Shown here piece after piece: positions 20,391 through 28,606 of a stretch of DNA of 41,291 bases. Within the stretch, counting starts at the first letter, position 1; each line of letters begins with the position of its first letter. This DNA is from Paenibacillus sp. JCM 10914 (GTDB lineage Bacteria; Bacillota; Bacilli; Paenibacillales; Paenibacillaceae), in assembly GCF_001315105.1 (NCBI RefSeq), contig NZ_BAZR01000041.1:1-41291 (forward strand), written 5' to 3'. Under the pieces are notes generated by a model that did not search any database, was not told the origin of the DNA, and saw only the letters and a list, made by a program, of their open reading frames with translations. The translations under genes and the position numbers were made by a program.

Positions 20391-20567
20391 ATGCATCATG
20401 TAAGAAAGGCTGTAGAAGCAAGGTTAAACAAAACACAAAGTCGTGAAGCGTCAATCAAGGCACACATTGATTATTTGATAAATGAACTGAGGGAAACAGA
20501 AACACAGTTATTGTTACTCGCTGAAGAGAAGGAACAACTTGAAAGCTTTCTGAATGGCGAGGAATGA
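20391..20567 (+). CDS. Small coiled-coil protein
   Basis: A 58-residue protein, one long amphipathic coiled coil (AHIDYLINELRETETQLLLL, EEKEQLESFLNGEE). ATG 20391 is preferred over GTG 20373 because GAGGGGGG precedes it. It overlaps no functional neighbour except the end of the HNH gene in the longer form. The function is unknown; its position suggests a packaging accessory. Confidence 0.55.
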   Translation: MHHVRKAVEARLNKTQSREASIKAHIDYLINELRETETQLLLLAEEKEQLESFLNGEE

Positions 20568-20610
20568 CGGTTCACGAATTGGCGTGGGATTGATGAAAAA
20601 ATGGTAGAAA

Positions 20611-20690
20611 ATGTCAGGACACCCCCCGGTCAAAAGGTTTTGCGAATTTTTGAGCCTAGGGCACCGGTGAGGGGAGTCTATTGCCGAGAT
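20611..20690. other. Candidate cos site region
   Basis: In the 160-bp gene-free gap before terS, GACACCCCCCGGT (20618-20630) faces an imperfect inverted copy, ACCGGTGAGGGGAGTC (20663-20678), with an AT-rich centre. An HNH gene on one side, terS on the other and GC-rich dyad arms are the usual setting of a cohesive-end site. The cut position cannot be read from the sequence. Confidence 0.4.
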
Positions 20691-20727
20691 TTTCATCACT
20701 AATATCGCGTAAAGGGAGGGGGGTAAC

Positions 20728-21084
20728 ATGGGAAAGCCTGATAAGTCAAAGCAAGATGAACTGATTCAAAAGGAAATCAACCGATGGGATAATATCTTTA
20801 AGGGCATAACAGACGACAAAAGAGATGCAGCGTCTCGATTGATCGAACGTGTAGCTTTTATGACAATTACGCTTGAAATACTGGAAGAGGACATCAAGAC
20901 AAAAGGACCTACTTACAAGTTTGAAAACGGGTCCCAAACAATGTTTGTCGAGAACCCCTCCCAGAAATCTTATAACACAATGATTAATCGGTACACAGCT
21001 GCTTGTGATAAGCTGTTTAACTTGCTGCCTAAAGAAGTAGTTGAGGATGTGAAACCGAAGCGCTCTGGAAATGATCTCATATGA
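20728..21084 (+). CDS. terS: Terminase small subunit, P27-like
   Basis: A 118-residue DNA-recognition subunit of the packaging motor. The helical pattern (RDAASRLIERVAFMTITLEI) and the conserved NPSQKSYNTMINRYTAACDK near the C-terminal third match P27-type small terminases. It starts at ATG 20728 behind AAGGGAGGGGGG and overlaps terL by four bases. It should recognise the cos or pac sequence upstream and load TerL. Confidence 0.82.
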   Translation: MGKPDKSKQDELIQKEINRWDNIFKGITDDKRDAASRLIERVAFMTITLEILEEDIKTKGPTYKFENGSQTMFVENPSQKSYNTMINRYTAACDKLFNLLPKEVVEDVKPKRSGNDLI

Positions 21085-22730
21085 TCCAAAATAAGCACGT
21101 CACAGAATACATTCGTCAATACCGAACAGGTAAGATTAAGCTGAATAAAGAGCGCATCATGCTTATTGATTACCTGGAAAAGTATATATTGGTCCGGGAT
21201 GACCTTTACTTTAACGATAAGATGATTGAGAACTACATCAAGTTTACGGAAAAATGGTATTTCCCTCTGCAATCGTTTCAGAAGTTTATGGCATCCTTTG
21301 TCTTTCTCTTCTACAAAGAAGATGATTCAGTATTTTACGAACAGTTTTTCATCACGATGGCAAGGGGCGGCGGTAAAAACGGATTCATTTCCTCATTGAG
21401 TCATTTCTTCATTAGTCCATTGCACGGAATACCGCGATACAATATTTCCATTGTCGCTAATAGCGAGCTTCAGGCTAAAACATCATTCAAGGAAATATAT
21501 GATGTTGTGGGTACGAGTGAAGTCCTTGAAGAAATGTTTTACCGGACCAAGCTTGAAATAAAAGGGAATGACGCCCAAAGTACACTGCAATATCATACTT
21601 CGAACGCAAGCACGAAAGACGGATTGCGTGATGGCTGTGTGATATATGACGAGATCCATCAATATGAAAATTCAGACACCGTAAACGTATTCTCTAGCGG
21701 CCTTGGTAAAGTGCCGAATGCTAGGGAATTTTTTATTGGTACAGATGGTTATGTTCGCGAGGGCTTCCTTGACAAGATGAAGGAACGCGCTTTGAACATC
21801 ATGGAAGGGAAGGACTTGGATGATCCGTTGTTCCCGTTCATTTGCAAGATAGATGATGTCATAGAGGTAGATGATCCAGACGCGTGGGAGAAGGCTAATC
21901 CGATGTTCAGCAAGCCAAGAGGCTTTTATGCAAAGGGCTTGTTCAAAAAAGTTCTAACCCAGTACAAACAGTTGGCAAACAACCCATCCAACCGGGAAGA
22001 GTTTGTGACTAAACGGATGAATCACCCGGTAGTGAGTCTGGATAAGACAGTAGCTTCCTGGGAGGATATCGTTGCAACGGATCGACCGTTACCAGAGTTG
22101 AAGCACAGAACCGCTGTGGGGGGATTAGACTTTGCAAGCATCAAGGACTTTGCTGCAGTCGGTCTATTATTCAAGGTTGGCCCTAACTATGTGTGGAAGA
22201 CACACTCCTTTGTCCGTCAAGGGTTTCTAGACAATGTAAAGCTAAAGGTCCCGATTAAGGAATGGGAAGCTGATGGACTATTAACCATTGTAGATGAGCC
22301 GGTCATAAACATACAACATATTGTGGATTGGTTTGTCGAGATGCGTTACCAGTACGGGGTGAACACAATAGTAGCTGATACATTTCGACTGGACTTGGTG
22401 AAAACGGCGTTAGAAGCAGAAGGATTTACACTGTTGTATATCCGTAACCCTAAAGCGATCCACTCGCTGTTAGCACCAAGGGTTGAAACGATGTTCGCTA
22501 ACCACAACATCATCTTCGGAGATAACCCGTTAATGAGATGGTACACCAATAACGTCTATGTGCACATCAAGAAAGATGGCAATAAAGAGTATCTGAAAAA
22601 AGACGAGGTCCGTAGGAAGACGGATGGATTCCATGCTTTTATTCATGCATTGTGGCAAGCGGATAATATCTTTGAAGACGAAACGGACATTGGACAGGCG
22701 TTGGACTTGTTAGAGGGGCTGAGTTTCTAG
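21081..22730 (+). CDS. terL: Terminase large subunit
   Basis: The packaging ATPase and nuclease, 549 residues, full length. Walker A is ARGGGKNG (94-101), with Asn in place of the usual Ser/Thr, a variant known in HK97-type terminases. Walker B is CVIYDEIH (186-193). The nuclease domain begins around residue 350 with GGLDFASIKDFAAVG, where the first Asp is metal-binding; the IVADTFRLDLVK motif and a terminal KTDGFHAFIHALW follow. It is coupled to terS by a four-base overlap. Confidence 0.96.
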   Translation: MIQNKHVTEYIRQYRTGKIKLNKERIMLIDYLEKYILVRDDLYFNDKMIENYIKFTEKWYFPLQSFQKFMASFVFLFYKEDDSVFYEQFFITMARGGGKNGFISSLSHFFISPLHGIPRYNISIVANSELQAKTSFKEIYDVVGTSEVLEEMFYRTKLEIKGNDAQSTLQYHTSNASTKDGLRDGCVIYDEIHQYENSDTVNVFSSGLGKVPNAREFFIGTDGYVREGFLDKMKERALNIMEGKDLDDPLFPFICKIDDVIEVDDPDAWEKANPMFSKPRGFYAKGLFKKVLTQYKQLANNPSNREEFVTKRMNHPVVSLDKTVASWEDIVATDRPLPELKHRTAVGGLDFASIKDFAAVGLLFKVGPNYVWKTHSFVRQGFLDNVKLKVPIKEWEADGLLTIVDEPVINIQHIVDWFVEMRYQYGVNTIVADTFRLDLVKTALEAEGFTLLYIRNPKAIHSLLAPRVETMFANHNIIFGDNPLMRWYTNNVYVHIKKDGNKEYLKKDEVRRKTDGFHAFIHALWQADNIFEDETDIGQALDLLEGLSF

Positions 22731-22748
22731 GAGGGGGTGATAAATAGA

Positions 22749-23894
22749 ATGAAATTTCTCGACAGCGTACTAAGGCGCAACAAAGAATTGGAATCGATGT
22801 TTGATTTGGATCTCTTTTATGAAATGAATCCGCGAAAGTATCTAAAGCAGATGGCGCTTGAAACATGCATTAACTTCATCGGTCGAACAATCAGCCAAAG
22901 TGATTTCCGCATTTCCAAAAACGGAGAACGGATTTATAACGACTGGCACTATCTGTTGAATGTTAGACCGAACACGGATCAGTCAGCATCGGATTTTTGG
23001 CAGAGCTTCGTATATAAGCTGATTTACGAAAATGAAGTATTAGTCATTCTATCAGACAACAACGATTTGCTCATCGCTGATGATTTCGACCGTGAAGAGT
23101 TTGCAGTTTATCCAGATGTATTTCGGAATGTCACGGTTAAAGGATACACCTTTAAACGAACCTATCAAATGGATGAGGTCATTCACGTCTCTTACAACAA
23201 CGAGAAATTGACCAAGTTCATGGATGGCATGTTCGGGGATTATGCGGACTTGTTTACGCGCATGATTGAGACCAATAAGCACAGCAATCAGATTCGTGGG
23301 ACGGTCAGTGTTGATACCACTCAAAACCTTGAGGAGGAGAACCGAACAAGGTTACAGGAATTCATCGACCGACTTTTTAATTCGATCAGGAAAAACGCGG
23401 TCGCAATCATTCCTAAACTGAAAGGGTTTGAATATACCGAGGTTGCCGGGGGTGACAAGGCCGGGCGTTCCGTTGAAGAACTAGCTAAACTCAAGCGCGA
23501 TTTGATCAACCATGTTGCAAATATCCTTGGCATACCTACATCGCTTATTCATGGAGAAATGTCGGAGTATGAGACCGGGATTAAGGCTTACGTTAAATTT
23601 TGTAGCGGCCCGCTTGTTAAAAAGATCAAGGATGAGCTTAACGCAAAACTCATCACCAAGCCCGACTATATGGATGGGGAAAAAATTGATATTTTGGGCG
23701 TTGCCGAATTGAATCCGCTTGAGGTTGCAAATTCCGTTGACAAGTTGCGTGCAAGCGGTGTTTACAACGGCAATGAGATCAGAATCAAGTTGGGGGATGA
23801 GCCGGTGGACAATCCAGCACTGGAAGAATACGTACTGACAAAAAACTATCAGCGAGCGGCTGATGACTCAACGGGAGGGGGTGAGAACAAATGA
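22749..23894 (+). CDS. Portal protein, HK97 family
   Basis: A 381-residue portal protein that forms the dodecameric DNA channel at one capsid vertex. The family pattern is seen in LETCINFIGRTISQSDFRIS, HYLLNVRPNTDQSASDFWQS and the C-terminal half with NILGIPTSLIHGEMSEYETG. ATG 22749 is chosen because AGGAGGGGGTG lies upstream; the upstream GTG lies within that site. It overlaps the protease gene by four bases. Confidence 0.95.
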   Translation: MKFLDSVLRRNKELESMFDLDLFYEMNPRKYLKQMALETCINFIGRTISQSDFRISKNGERIYNDWHYLLNVRPNTDQSASDFWQSFVYKLIYENEVLVILSDNNDLLIADDFDREEFAVYPDVFRNVTVKGYTFKRTYQMDEVIHVSYNNEKLTKFMDGMFGDYADLFTRMIETNKHSNQIRGTVSVDTTQNLEEENRTRLQEFIDRLFNSIRKNAVAIIPKLKGFEYTEVAGGDKAGRSVEELAKLKRDLINHVANILGIPTSLIHGEMSEYETGIKAYVKFCSGPLVKKIKDELNAKLITKPDYMDGEKIDILGVAELNPLEVANSVDKLRASGVYNGNEIRIKLGDEPVDNPALEEYVLTKNYQRAADDSTGGGENK

Positions 23895-24592
23895 AGCACA
23901 AAATTAAAGGTGACATCGCCACTTGGAGTTCAAGTGTTTGGGATTTCAACTACAAAATGAGAACCGTAAAAGAAGATGAAGACATCGAACTGGAGATAAA
24001 CTCATACGGTGGAGATGTGTTCGTAGGCATTGATATCATGAATACATTGCGCGCCCATAAGGGCAAGGTGACGATTGATATTACGGGCATTGCTGCTAGT
24101 GCAGCGGGTATTATCTGCATGGGCGCTGATGTGGTGCGAATGTATTCAAATGCTCAATTCATGCTTCACAATGCTTGGACTGTTGTTGCTGGCAATGCAA
24201 ATCAACTTAGAAAAAAAGCTGACGATTTAGATAGTATCGGAGAATCAGTCTTGGCTTCTTACACTCACAGGGTTAACGCAGTAGAAGCGAAAAAATTGCT
24301 CGATAGAGAATCATATTTATCTGCTTCCAAAGCTATTGAAATTGGCATAGCAGATGAAATTATCGATGCCGTCCCAGAGGTTGTTGAGTCTGAATTATTC
24401 AAAGAACAGGCTGAGATTTTCAATAACAAAATCGTTGCCTTCAGCCAACCAGCCAATAAAGATGATTATGAGCAGATGCAAGCACACATATTGGAATTGA
24501 GAAACGAGTTGCAACAATTGAAAGACCAATCTCAAAAGGAAGATCCGAAACCAGCGGCTGTAGCAGCAACGGTGACTCGGATCTTTTTTTAA
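23891..24592 (+). CDS. Prohead protease, ClpP-like
   Basis: A 233-residue serine protease that matures the capsid. The ClpP fold is clear: EINSYGGDVFVGIDIMN (oxyanion region), GIAASAAG with nucleophile Ser70, FMLHNAW with His93, and ESYLSASKAIEIGIADEI. The third member of the triad aligns with Glu140 (E-S-Y-L-S), as in other phage homologues that lack the classic Asp. A polar Gln-rich tail of about 50 residues follows the fold and may be a scaffold-like extension. A terminator-like stem overlaps the stop codon. Confidence 0.93.
   Translation: MKHKIKGDIATWSSSVWDFNYKMRTVKEDEDIELEINSYGGDVFVGIDIMNTLRAHKGKVTIDITGIAASAAGIICMGADVVRMYSNAQFMLHNAWTVVAGNANQLRKKADDLDSIGESVLASYTHRVNAVEAKKLLDRESYLSASKAIEIGIADEIIDAVPEVVESELFKEQAEIFNNKIVAFSQPANKDDYEQMQAHILELRNELQQLKDQSQKEDPKPAAVAATVTRIFF
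24540..24590 (+). terminator. Hairpin and U-run at end of protease gene
   Basis: AAGATCCGA (24540-24548) pairs perfectly with TCGGATCTT (24577-24585), and T residues run on to 24590. The T-run encodes the last Phe codons and leads into the TAA. It has all features of an intrinsic terminator, yet the major capsid gene lies downstream; partial termination or a processing site is likely. Confidence 0.6.
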
Positions 24593-24617
24593 TTCAATTT
24601 AACGGAGGTCATCGAAA

Positions 24618-25772
24618 ATGACAATGAAGCTCAAGGGTAAAATGGAGAACTTTGAAGAGAAAAAAGCGGCGTATATGAACCTGATTAAAGAAGGTGCTGA
24701 CGCCGAAAAGCAAGCAGTGGCATGGAATGAAATGCAGGAATCGCTAGTTGGAGATCTTACGGAGAAAATCACGACTCAAGTCCGTAACGATAACGTTGAT
24801 AGTCAAATCCTATCGTCCAGAGGTCAAAACGTACTGACATCTGAAGAACGCAAGTTTTTCAATGCGGTTGTTGACTTTGGCGGTTTTGATGAAGATTCCA
24901 TCCTACCGGTTACTACTCAAGAACGCGTGTTTGAAGACTTGGTTGCAGCTCATCCGTTGTTGGATGCAATCGGTTTGCAAGACCTGGGTGCGGTGACTCG
25001 TTTCATCTACTCGGACCCAACTAAAACGTTCGCGTGGGGCAATCTTTTCGGAGAAATCAAAGGTCAAGTTGGCGCGGCATTCCGTGAAGAGCAAATTGGC
25101 CAACTGAAACTTACTGCATTTGCGGTAATCCCTAAGGACATGTTGGAACTTGGTCCAGTATGGGTCGAGCGCTACGTTCGTACGTTGCTGGTGGAAAGCT
25201 ACTCTGTCGGTCTTGAATACGGCTTGGTAAATGGTCGGGGTCCATCTCAGAGTGAGCCAATTGGCTTGATTAAAGATGTTGCGGCGAACGGTGCTATTAC
25301 TGATAAAACATCGTCTGGTACACTGACATTCGCCCCTTCTCAATTTGGTGAAGTGGTAGCCGGGGAACTGCACGATGTCATTAAGGCACTGTCTACTGAC
25401 GCCGCTGGTAAATCACGCAAAGTGCTGAACAAGGTCGTCATGGTTGTGAATCCGGTGGACGCCATCAGCGTACAGTTCCGCAACACGATCCAAACAGAAA
25501 ACGGTCAATGGGTGACGGCGCTTCCGTATAACATTAAGGTTGTTGAGTCCGAGGAAATCCCGGCTGGCCAAGCGTTGTTCTTCGTTCAGGGACAATATCT
25601 TGCGGCTCTGGCTGGTGGATACAAAGCAAATAAATTTGACCAAACGCTTGCAATCGAAGATGCGATGCTTTATACGATCAAACAATTCGCTAACGGTAAG
25701 CCAAAAGACAACAAAACTGCATTGCTTTACGATCTGGATATCCAATTTGGCGCGGTTACACCGACCCCTTAA
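24618..25772 (+). CDS. Major capsid protein, HK97 fold
   Basis: The shell protein, 384 residues. The N-terminal about 100 residues are charged and helical, like the delta domain that is removed after assembly. The HK97 fold follows: HPLLDAIGLQDLG, TLLVESYSVGLEYGLVNGRG, GQALFFVQGQYLAALAGGYK and the final LLYDLDIQFGAV. It lies in the order portal, protease, capsid. The start is ATG 24618; an in-frame ATG two codons later is also possible. Internal in-frame starts are not evident. Confidence 0.95.
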   Translation: MTMKLKGKMENFEEKKAAYMNLIKEGADAEKQAVAWNEMQESLVGDLTEKITTQVRNDNVDSQILSSRGQNVLTSEERKFFNAVVDFGGFDEDSILPVTTQERVFEDLVAAHPLLDAIGLQDLGAVTRFIYSDPTKTFAWGNLFGEIKGQVGAAFREEQIGQLKLTAFAVIPKDMLELGPVWVERYVRTLLVESYSVGLEYGLVNGRGPSQSEPIGLIKDVAANGAITDKTSSGTLTFAPSQFGEVVAGELHDVIKALSTDAAGKSRKVLNKVVMVVNPVDAISVQFRNTIQTENGQWVTALPYNIKVVESEEIPAGQALFFVQGQYLAALAGGYKANKFDQTLAIEDAMLYTIKQFANGKPKDNKTALLYDLDIQFGAVTPTP

Positions 25773-25780
25773 TCGGGGTC
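25763..25780 (+). terminator. Short hairpin over capsid stop
   Basis: GACCCC (25763-25768) pairs with GGGGTC (25775-25780) around TTAATC, overlapping the stop of the capsid gene. Only two T residues follow, so it may be a weak terminator or an mRNA end stabiliser. Confidence 0.45.
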
Positions 25781-25807
25781 TTCATCCTGCATTAAGGAGT
25801 GATTGGA

Positions 25808-25981
25808 ATGTACAAGGTAGTTAGTAGATTCAAAGAAAACAAACATACCTACGAGGTCGGTGACGTTTATCCCAAGGAAGGTGCACAAGCGACTAAGGCG
25901 CGACTTAAGGAATTGTCGTCAACCAAAAACAAATACAAACTGGTATTCATCGAGGAAGTCCAGGAAAATGACAAGGGGTGA
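25808..25981 (+). CDS. Small head-region protein
   Basis: A 57-residue protein with ATG 25808 nine bases after AAGGAG. It is basic, beta-rich in character (MYKVVSRFKENKHTYEVGDV), resembling the short SH3-like proteins found between capsid and connector genes in Bacillota phages. Its stop overlaps the GTG/ribosome binding site of the next gene. The exact role is unknown. Confidence 0.6.
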   Translation: MYKVVSRFKENKHTYEVGDVYPKEGAQATKARLKELSSTKNKYKLVFIEEVQENDKG

Positions 25982-25986
25982 TACCA

Positions 25987-26289
25987 ATGGTAATTACTCC
26001 GGTTATCCTACAAGAATTCAAGGATCGCATGCGCTTGGAAGATGGAGAGGATGAGAACTTAACACGAATCCTTAAAGCATCATACGAGGATTTAACGAAT
26101 ATTTGCGGTGAATACGACATTCTCACAAACGAAAGATTTAAAGAACTGGTATTTGAGCGCTCCCGTTATGCTTATAACGATGCACTTGAATACTTTTATA
26201 CCAATTTTCTAACGCAAATCAACAATCTAAACCTTGGTAAAGCGCTGGAAGCAATCGAGATAGAAGGTGATCCCAATGCAACAACCTAA
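25987..26289 (+). CDS. Head-tail connector, gp6-like
   Basis: A 100-residue adaptor. It shows the helical pattern of HK97 gp6-like connectors: ITPVILQEFKDRMRLEDGED, LTRILKASYEDLTNICGEYD and ELVFERSRYAYNDALEYF. It should form the ring below the portal. ATG 25987 is chosen over an upstream GTG because GGGGTGAT is the ribosome binding site. It overlaps the next gene by 14 bases. Confidence 0.86.
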   Translation: MVITPVILQEFKDRMRLEDGEDENLTRILKASYEDLTNICGEYDILTNERFKELVFERSRYAYNDALEYFYTNFLTQINNLNLGKALEAIEIEGDPNATT

Positions 26290-26641
26290 GTATCGACCAC
26301 GATTGAATGCCGGGAAGCTGAATCGGCGCATTGCCATCCAGAAGAAGGGACGATTAGTGGACGATGCGGGTTTTCCTGTTAAAGATCCGTGGGAAGACGT
26401 CTTCAATCCTTTGTGGTCCCATCGCGAACCCATCCGAGGACGTGAATTCTTTGCGGCTGCTGCTGCTCAAGCAGAAACAACGGTTCGGTACAAGATTCGA
26501 TTCCGAGAGGGGATTACCTCGGATATGCGCTTAGTTGATCTAAAGGATAATCGAACCTATGAACTTACCGCCGTGCTAGATGACGTATTCAATGATCGCA
26601 CTGAAACGCATCTCATGGCAAAGGAGCTAACCAATGGCTAG
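26276..26641 (+). CDS. Head closure protein, gp16-like
   Basis: A 121-residue head-completion protein of the SPP1 gp16/HK97 gp7 type. The pattern is LNRRIAIQKKGRLVDDAGFP, then WSHREPIRGREFF and VRYKIRFREGITSDMRLVD. It attaches under the connector and is the stopper before the tail joins. ATG 26276 follows GAAGGTGAT. It overlaps the next gene by eight bases. Confidence 0.86.
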   Translation: MQQPKYRPRLNAGKLNRRIAIQKKGRLVDDAGFPVKDPWEDVFNPLWSHREPIRGREFFAAAAAQAETTVRYKIRFREGITSDMRLVDLKDNRTYELTAVLDDVFNDRTETHLMAKELTNG

Positions 26642-27029
26642 TGGCGGCGTAGAGCTTCAAGGCGTTGAGCAGATGCTTGCAAACATCCGGCAGAAACTAA
26701 ATTCAGGCGTTCATCGCGTGGAAAATCAAGGCCTTCGGGCAGCCGGTGAAATAGTAGCTGCAGCTCAACGTGAAAAAGTTGTGCGAAGCAATATTGATCA
26801 TGTTCATATTGAAGATGACATCAAAGTAAGTAATGTGCGGCGAGATGGGTACATGGGACAACGCTTTATTCTAATAGGTCCTGGCAAAAAGACGGGATGG
26901 AGGGCGCACTTTTTGGAGTATGGAACCAAAAAAACACCAGCTCAACCTTTTGTGTATCCTGCATTTCACGAAAACAAAGCACGATTATCACAAGTCATTG
27001 CAATCACGATGAGGAAGGGGATGGGGTAG
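26634..27029 (+). CDS. HK97 gp10-like tail-joining protein
   Basis: A 131-residue protein with the gp10-like fold of neck proteins: GVEQMLANIRQKLNSGVHRV, then GQRFILIGPGKKTGWRAHF and the motif EYGTKKTPAQPFVYPAF that is highly typical of this family. It connects head completion with the tail tube. ATG 26634 lies in the end of the previous gene (8-base overlap). Confidence 0.87.
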   Translation: MASGGVELQGVEQMLANIRQKLNSGVHRVENQGLRAAGEIVAAAQREKVVRSNIDHVHIEDDIKVSNVRRDGYMGQRFILIGPGKKTGWRAHFLEYGTKKTPAQPFVYPAFHENKARLSQVIAITMRKGMG

Positions 27030-27031
27030 GG

Positions 27032-27397
27032 GTGTTTATCGATCTTAAAACGGATATAAGACAAGCGCTGCTAAATAATGCGGCGCTTTTTTCTTTGCTC
27101 GAAGGGCCTCATGTCTATCCCCTTGTCTCTCCTGATGCCAGTTTGAAGACGTACATCACTTTCCAAGAGATTACGAACTTTGATAATAACTTCGCATCAG
27201 ATAAGGCGCTCAGTAGCGAGATTCACTTTCATTTTGACATCTGGACTCCGTATAATACCGGCCCCATAGCTACCGAGGTTGACCGGACGATGGAAGAACA
27301 GAAGTTTTTTCGCGCGAGTGCCCAAGACGGTTATGACAGTACGTCCCAATCATTTCGCAAGATTTTAAGATACAAAACAATCAAACTCGGAGGTTGA
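27032..27397 (+). CDS. Tail completion protein, DUF3168-like
   Basis: A 121-residue protein with the DUF3168/gp17-like pattern: DIRQALLNNAALFSLLEGPH, VYPLVSPDASLKTYITFQEI and SSEIHFHFDIWT, then a region rich in basic residues. It starts at GTG 27032 after GGGATGGGGTAGGG, two bases beyond the previous stop. In SPP1-like phages this protein closes the tail tube at the head side. Confidence 0.84.
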   Translation: MFIDLKTDIRQALLNNAALFSLLEGPHVYPLVSPDASLKTYITFQEITNFDNNFASDKALSSEIHFHFDIWTPYNTGPIATEVDRTMEEQKFFRASAQDGYDSTSQSFRKILRYKTIKLGG

Positions 27398-27404
27398 TAT
27401 TAAT

Positions 27405-27995
27405 ATGGCTAATGAAAAAATTGCAGTGCCTGTAGGTTTGCAGGATATCTACTACGCTAAACTGATCAAGGATGACAAAACTGGTGTGGAATACGACACT
27501 CCAATCCCGATGCTACCAGCGATCACAGCTAATGTAACGCCTACCGTTAATTCGGCTACGCTTAATGGTAATGATGGACCAATTGTCACAGCGAACGCTC
27601 TAGGGCCGATTACTGTCGAAATTGGTGTAGCAGCCCTGCCGCTCGCAATGCAAGCCGACTTATTGGGATCCACTATTGATGCTGATGGATTACTGCATGA
27701 CGGTGGAGATGACCAAGCTCCAGAGGTGGCGCTTGGTTATCGAAGATCCATGAGTGACGGAAGTTTTGTATATATATGGCTCCTTAAAGGTAAGTTCCAA
27801 CTCCCTGCTGAAGAAGCGCAAACGAAACAAGATGATATTAACTTCCAAACACCAACCATCACCGCCACATTTCTAAAAAGATTGTACGATGGCAGATGGA
27901 GAACAAGAGCTGAAAGTAGCAATCCAGATAGTGCAGCGAAAATAGCTACTTGGTTTGATGCGGTTCCTGTTCCATCTTCAGTACCAACTCCTTAA
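27405..27995 (+). CDS. Major tail tube protein
   Basis: A 196-residue tail tube protein. The pattern EKIAVPVGLQDIYYAKLIKD, TPIPMLPAITANVTPTVNSA and the later VALGYRRSMSDGSFVYIWLL matches phage major tail proteins of the phi13/TP901-1-like type. The end is Pro/Ser-rich (AVPVPSSVPTP). The gene is followed by a strong terminator, typical after a highly expressed tail gene. The start is ATG 27405 behind CGGAGG. Confidence 0.9.
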   Translation: MANEKIAVPVGLQDIYYAKLIKDDKTGVEYDTPIPMLPAITANVTPTVNSATLNGNDGPIVTANALGPITVEIGVAALPLAMQADLLGSTIDADGLLHDGGDDQAPEVALGYRRSMSDGSFVYIWLLKGKFQLPAEEAQTKQDDINFQTPTITATFLKRLYDGRWRTRAESSNPDSAAKIATWFDAVPVPSSVPTP

Positions 27996-28012
27996 AACAA
28001 ACTTTACTACGC

Positions 28013-28039
28013 AAGAGAGGGTCTAAACCCTCTCTTTTT
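28013..28039 (+). terminator. Strong terminator after major tail gene
   Basis: AGAGAGGGT (28014-28022) pairs with ACCCTCTCT (28027-28035) around CTAA, followed by TTTT. It probably lowers expression of the tail assembly and tape measure genes downstream relative to the tube protein. Confidence 0.8.
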
Positions 28040-28058
28040 ATATTGAGAGGGTGGAGTC

Positions 28059-28592
28059 ATGAAGGACAAAAAAACCCCAATTGAGTTAGACAAAGTAAGA
28101 TACATCATGTTTGATTTAAACGCGTTTTATGAAACGGAACAACATTTCGGTTCCTTTAACGGAATGATAGAACAACTTAATACAAATCCAAAGGGCGCGA
28201 TTCCTCTGCTCTTATGGATTGGCCTGCTGCATGACGATGAAGCTTTAACCGTAGAACAAACCATTGAATGGACCCATGACATTTCACATTATTATATAGC
28301 TGAGAAAATACTTCAGGCGGTATCAATAGGACTGCCAGAATCCAATACATCGAATACAACCAATAAACCAAGTACCGACACCGCATCCATAGAAAAAGGA
28401 TGGGATTGGGCTTGGTTTTTTTATATGGGAACCGTCCTCTTTAACAGAAGTGAGGCGGTCTTTTGGCGTACAACGCCGCGCAAACTTTTTGCCATGTGGG
28501 ATATCCATCGGCAAGTAAATGGGCTTGATCAGGCGCAACCGGAAAGTAAAGAAAGCGCGCAGGCTAGAGCGTTTGTTGACCAGTACCTATAG
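28059..28592 (+). CDS. Tail assembly chaperone, gpG-gpT fused in one frame
   Basis: A 177-residue chaperone for the tape measure. The first part (about 1-93) is gpG-like (LNAFYETEQHFGSFNGMIEQ, AIPLLLWIGLLHDDEALT). A polar linker follows (SNTSNTTNKPSTD). Then comes a gpT-like domain (WDWAWFFYMGTVLFN, FWRTTPRKLFAMWD). In most phages these two parts are joined by programmed -1 frameshifting; here they are in a single open frame. A T7 run at about 28418 lies within the gpT part, where a -1 slip would reach TAA after about eight codons. The start is ATG 28059 behind GAGAGGGTGGAG. Confidence 0.82.
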   Translation: MKDKKTPIELDKVRYIMFDLNAFYETEQHFGSFNGMIEQLNTNPKGAIPLLLWIGLLHDDEALTVEQTIEWTHDISHYYIAEKILQAVSIGLPESNTSNTTNKPSTDTASIEKGWDWAWFFYMGTVLFNRSEAVFWRTTPRKLFAMWDIHRQVNGLDQAQPESKESAQARAFVDQYL

Positions 28593-28606
28593 GGAGGTGA
28601 GAAACA

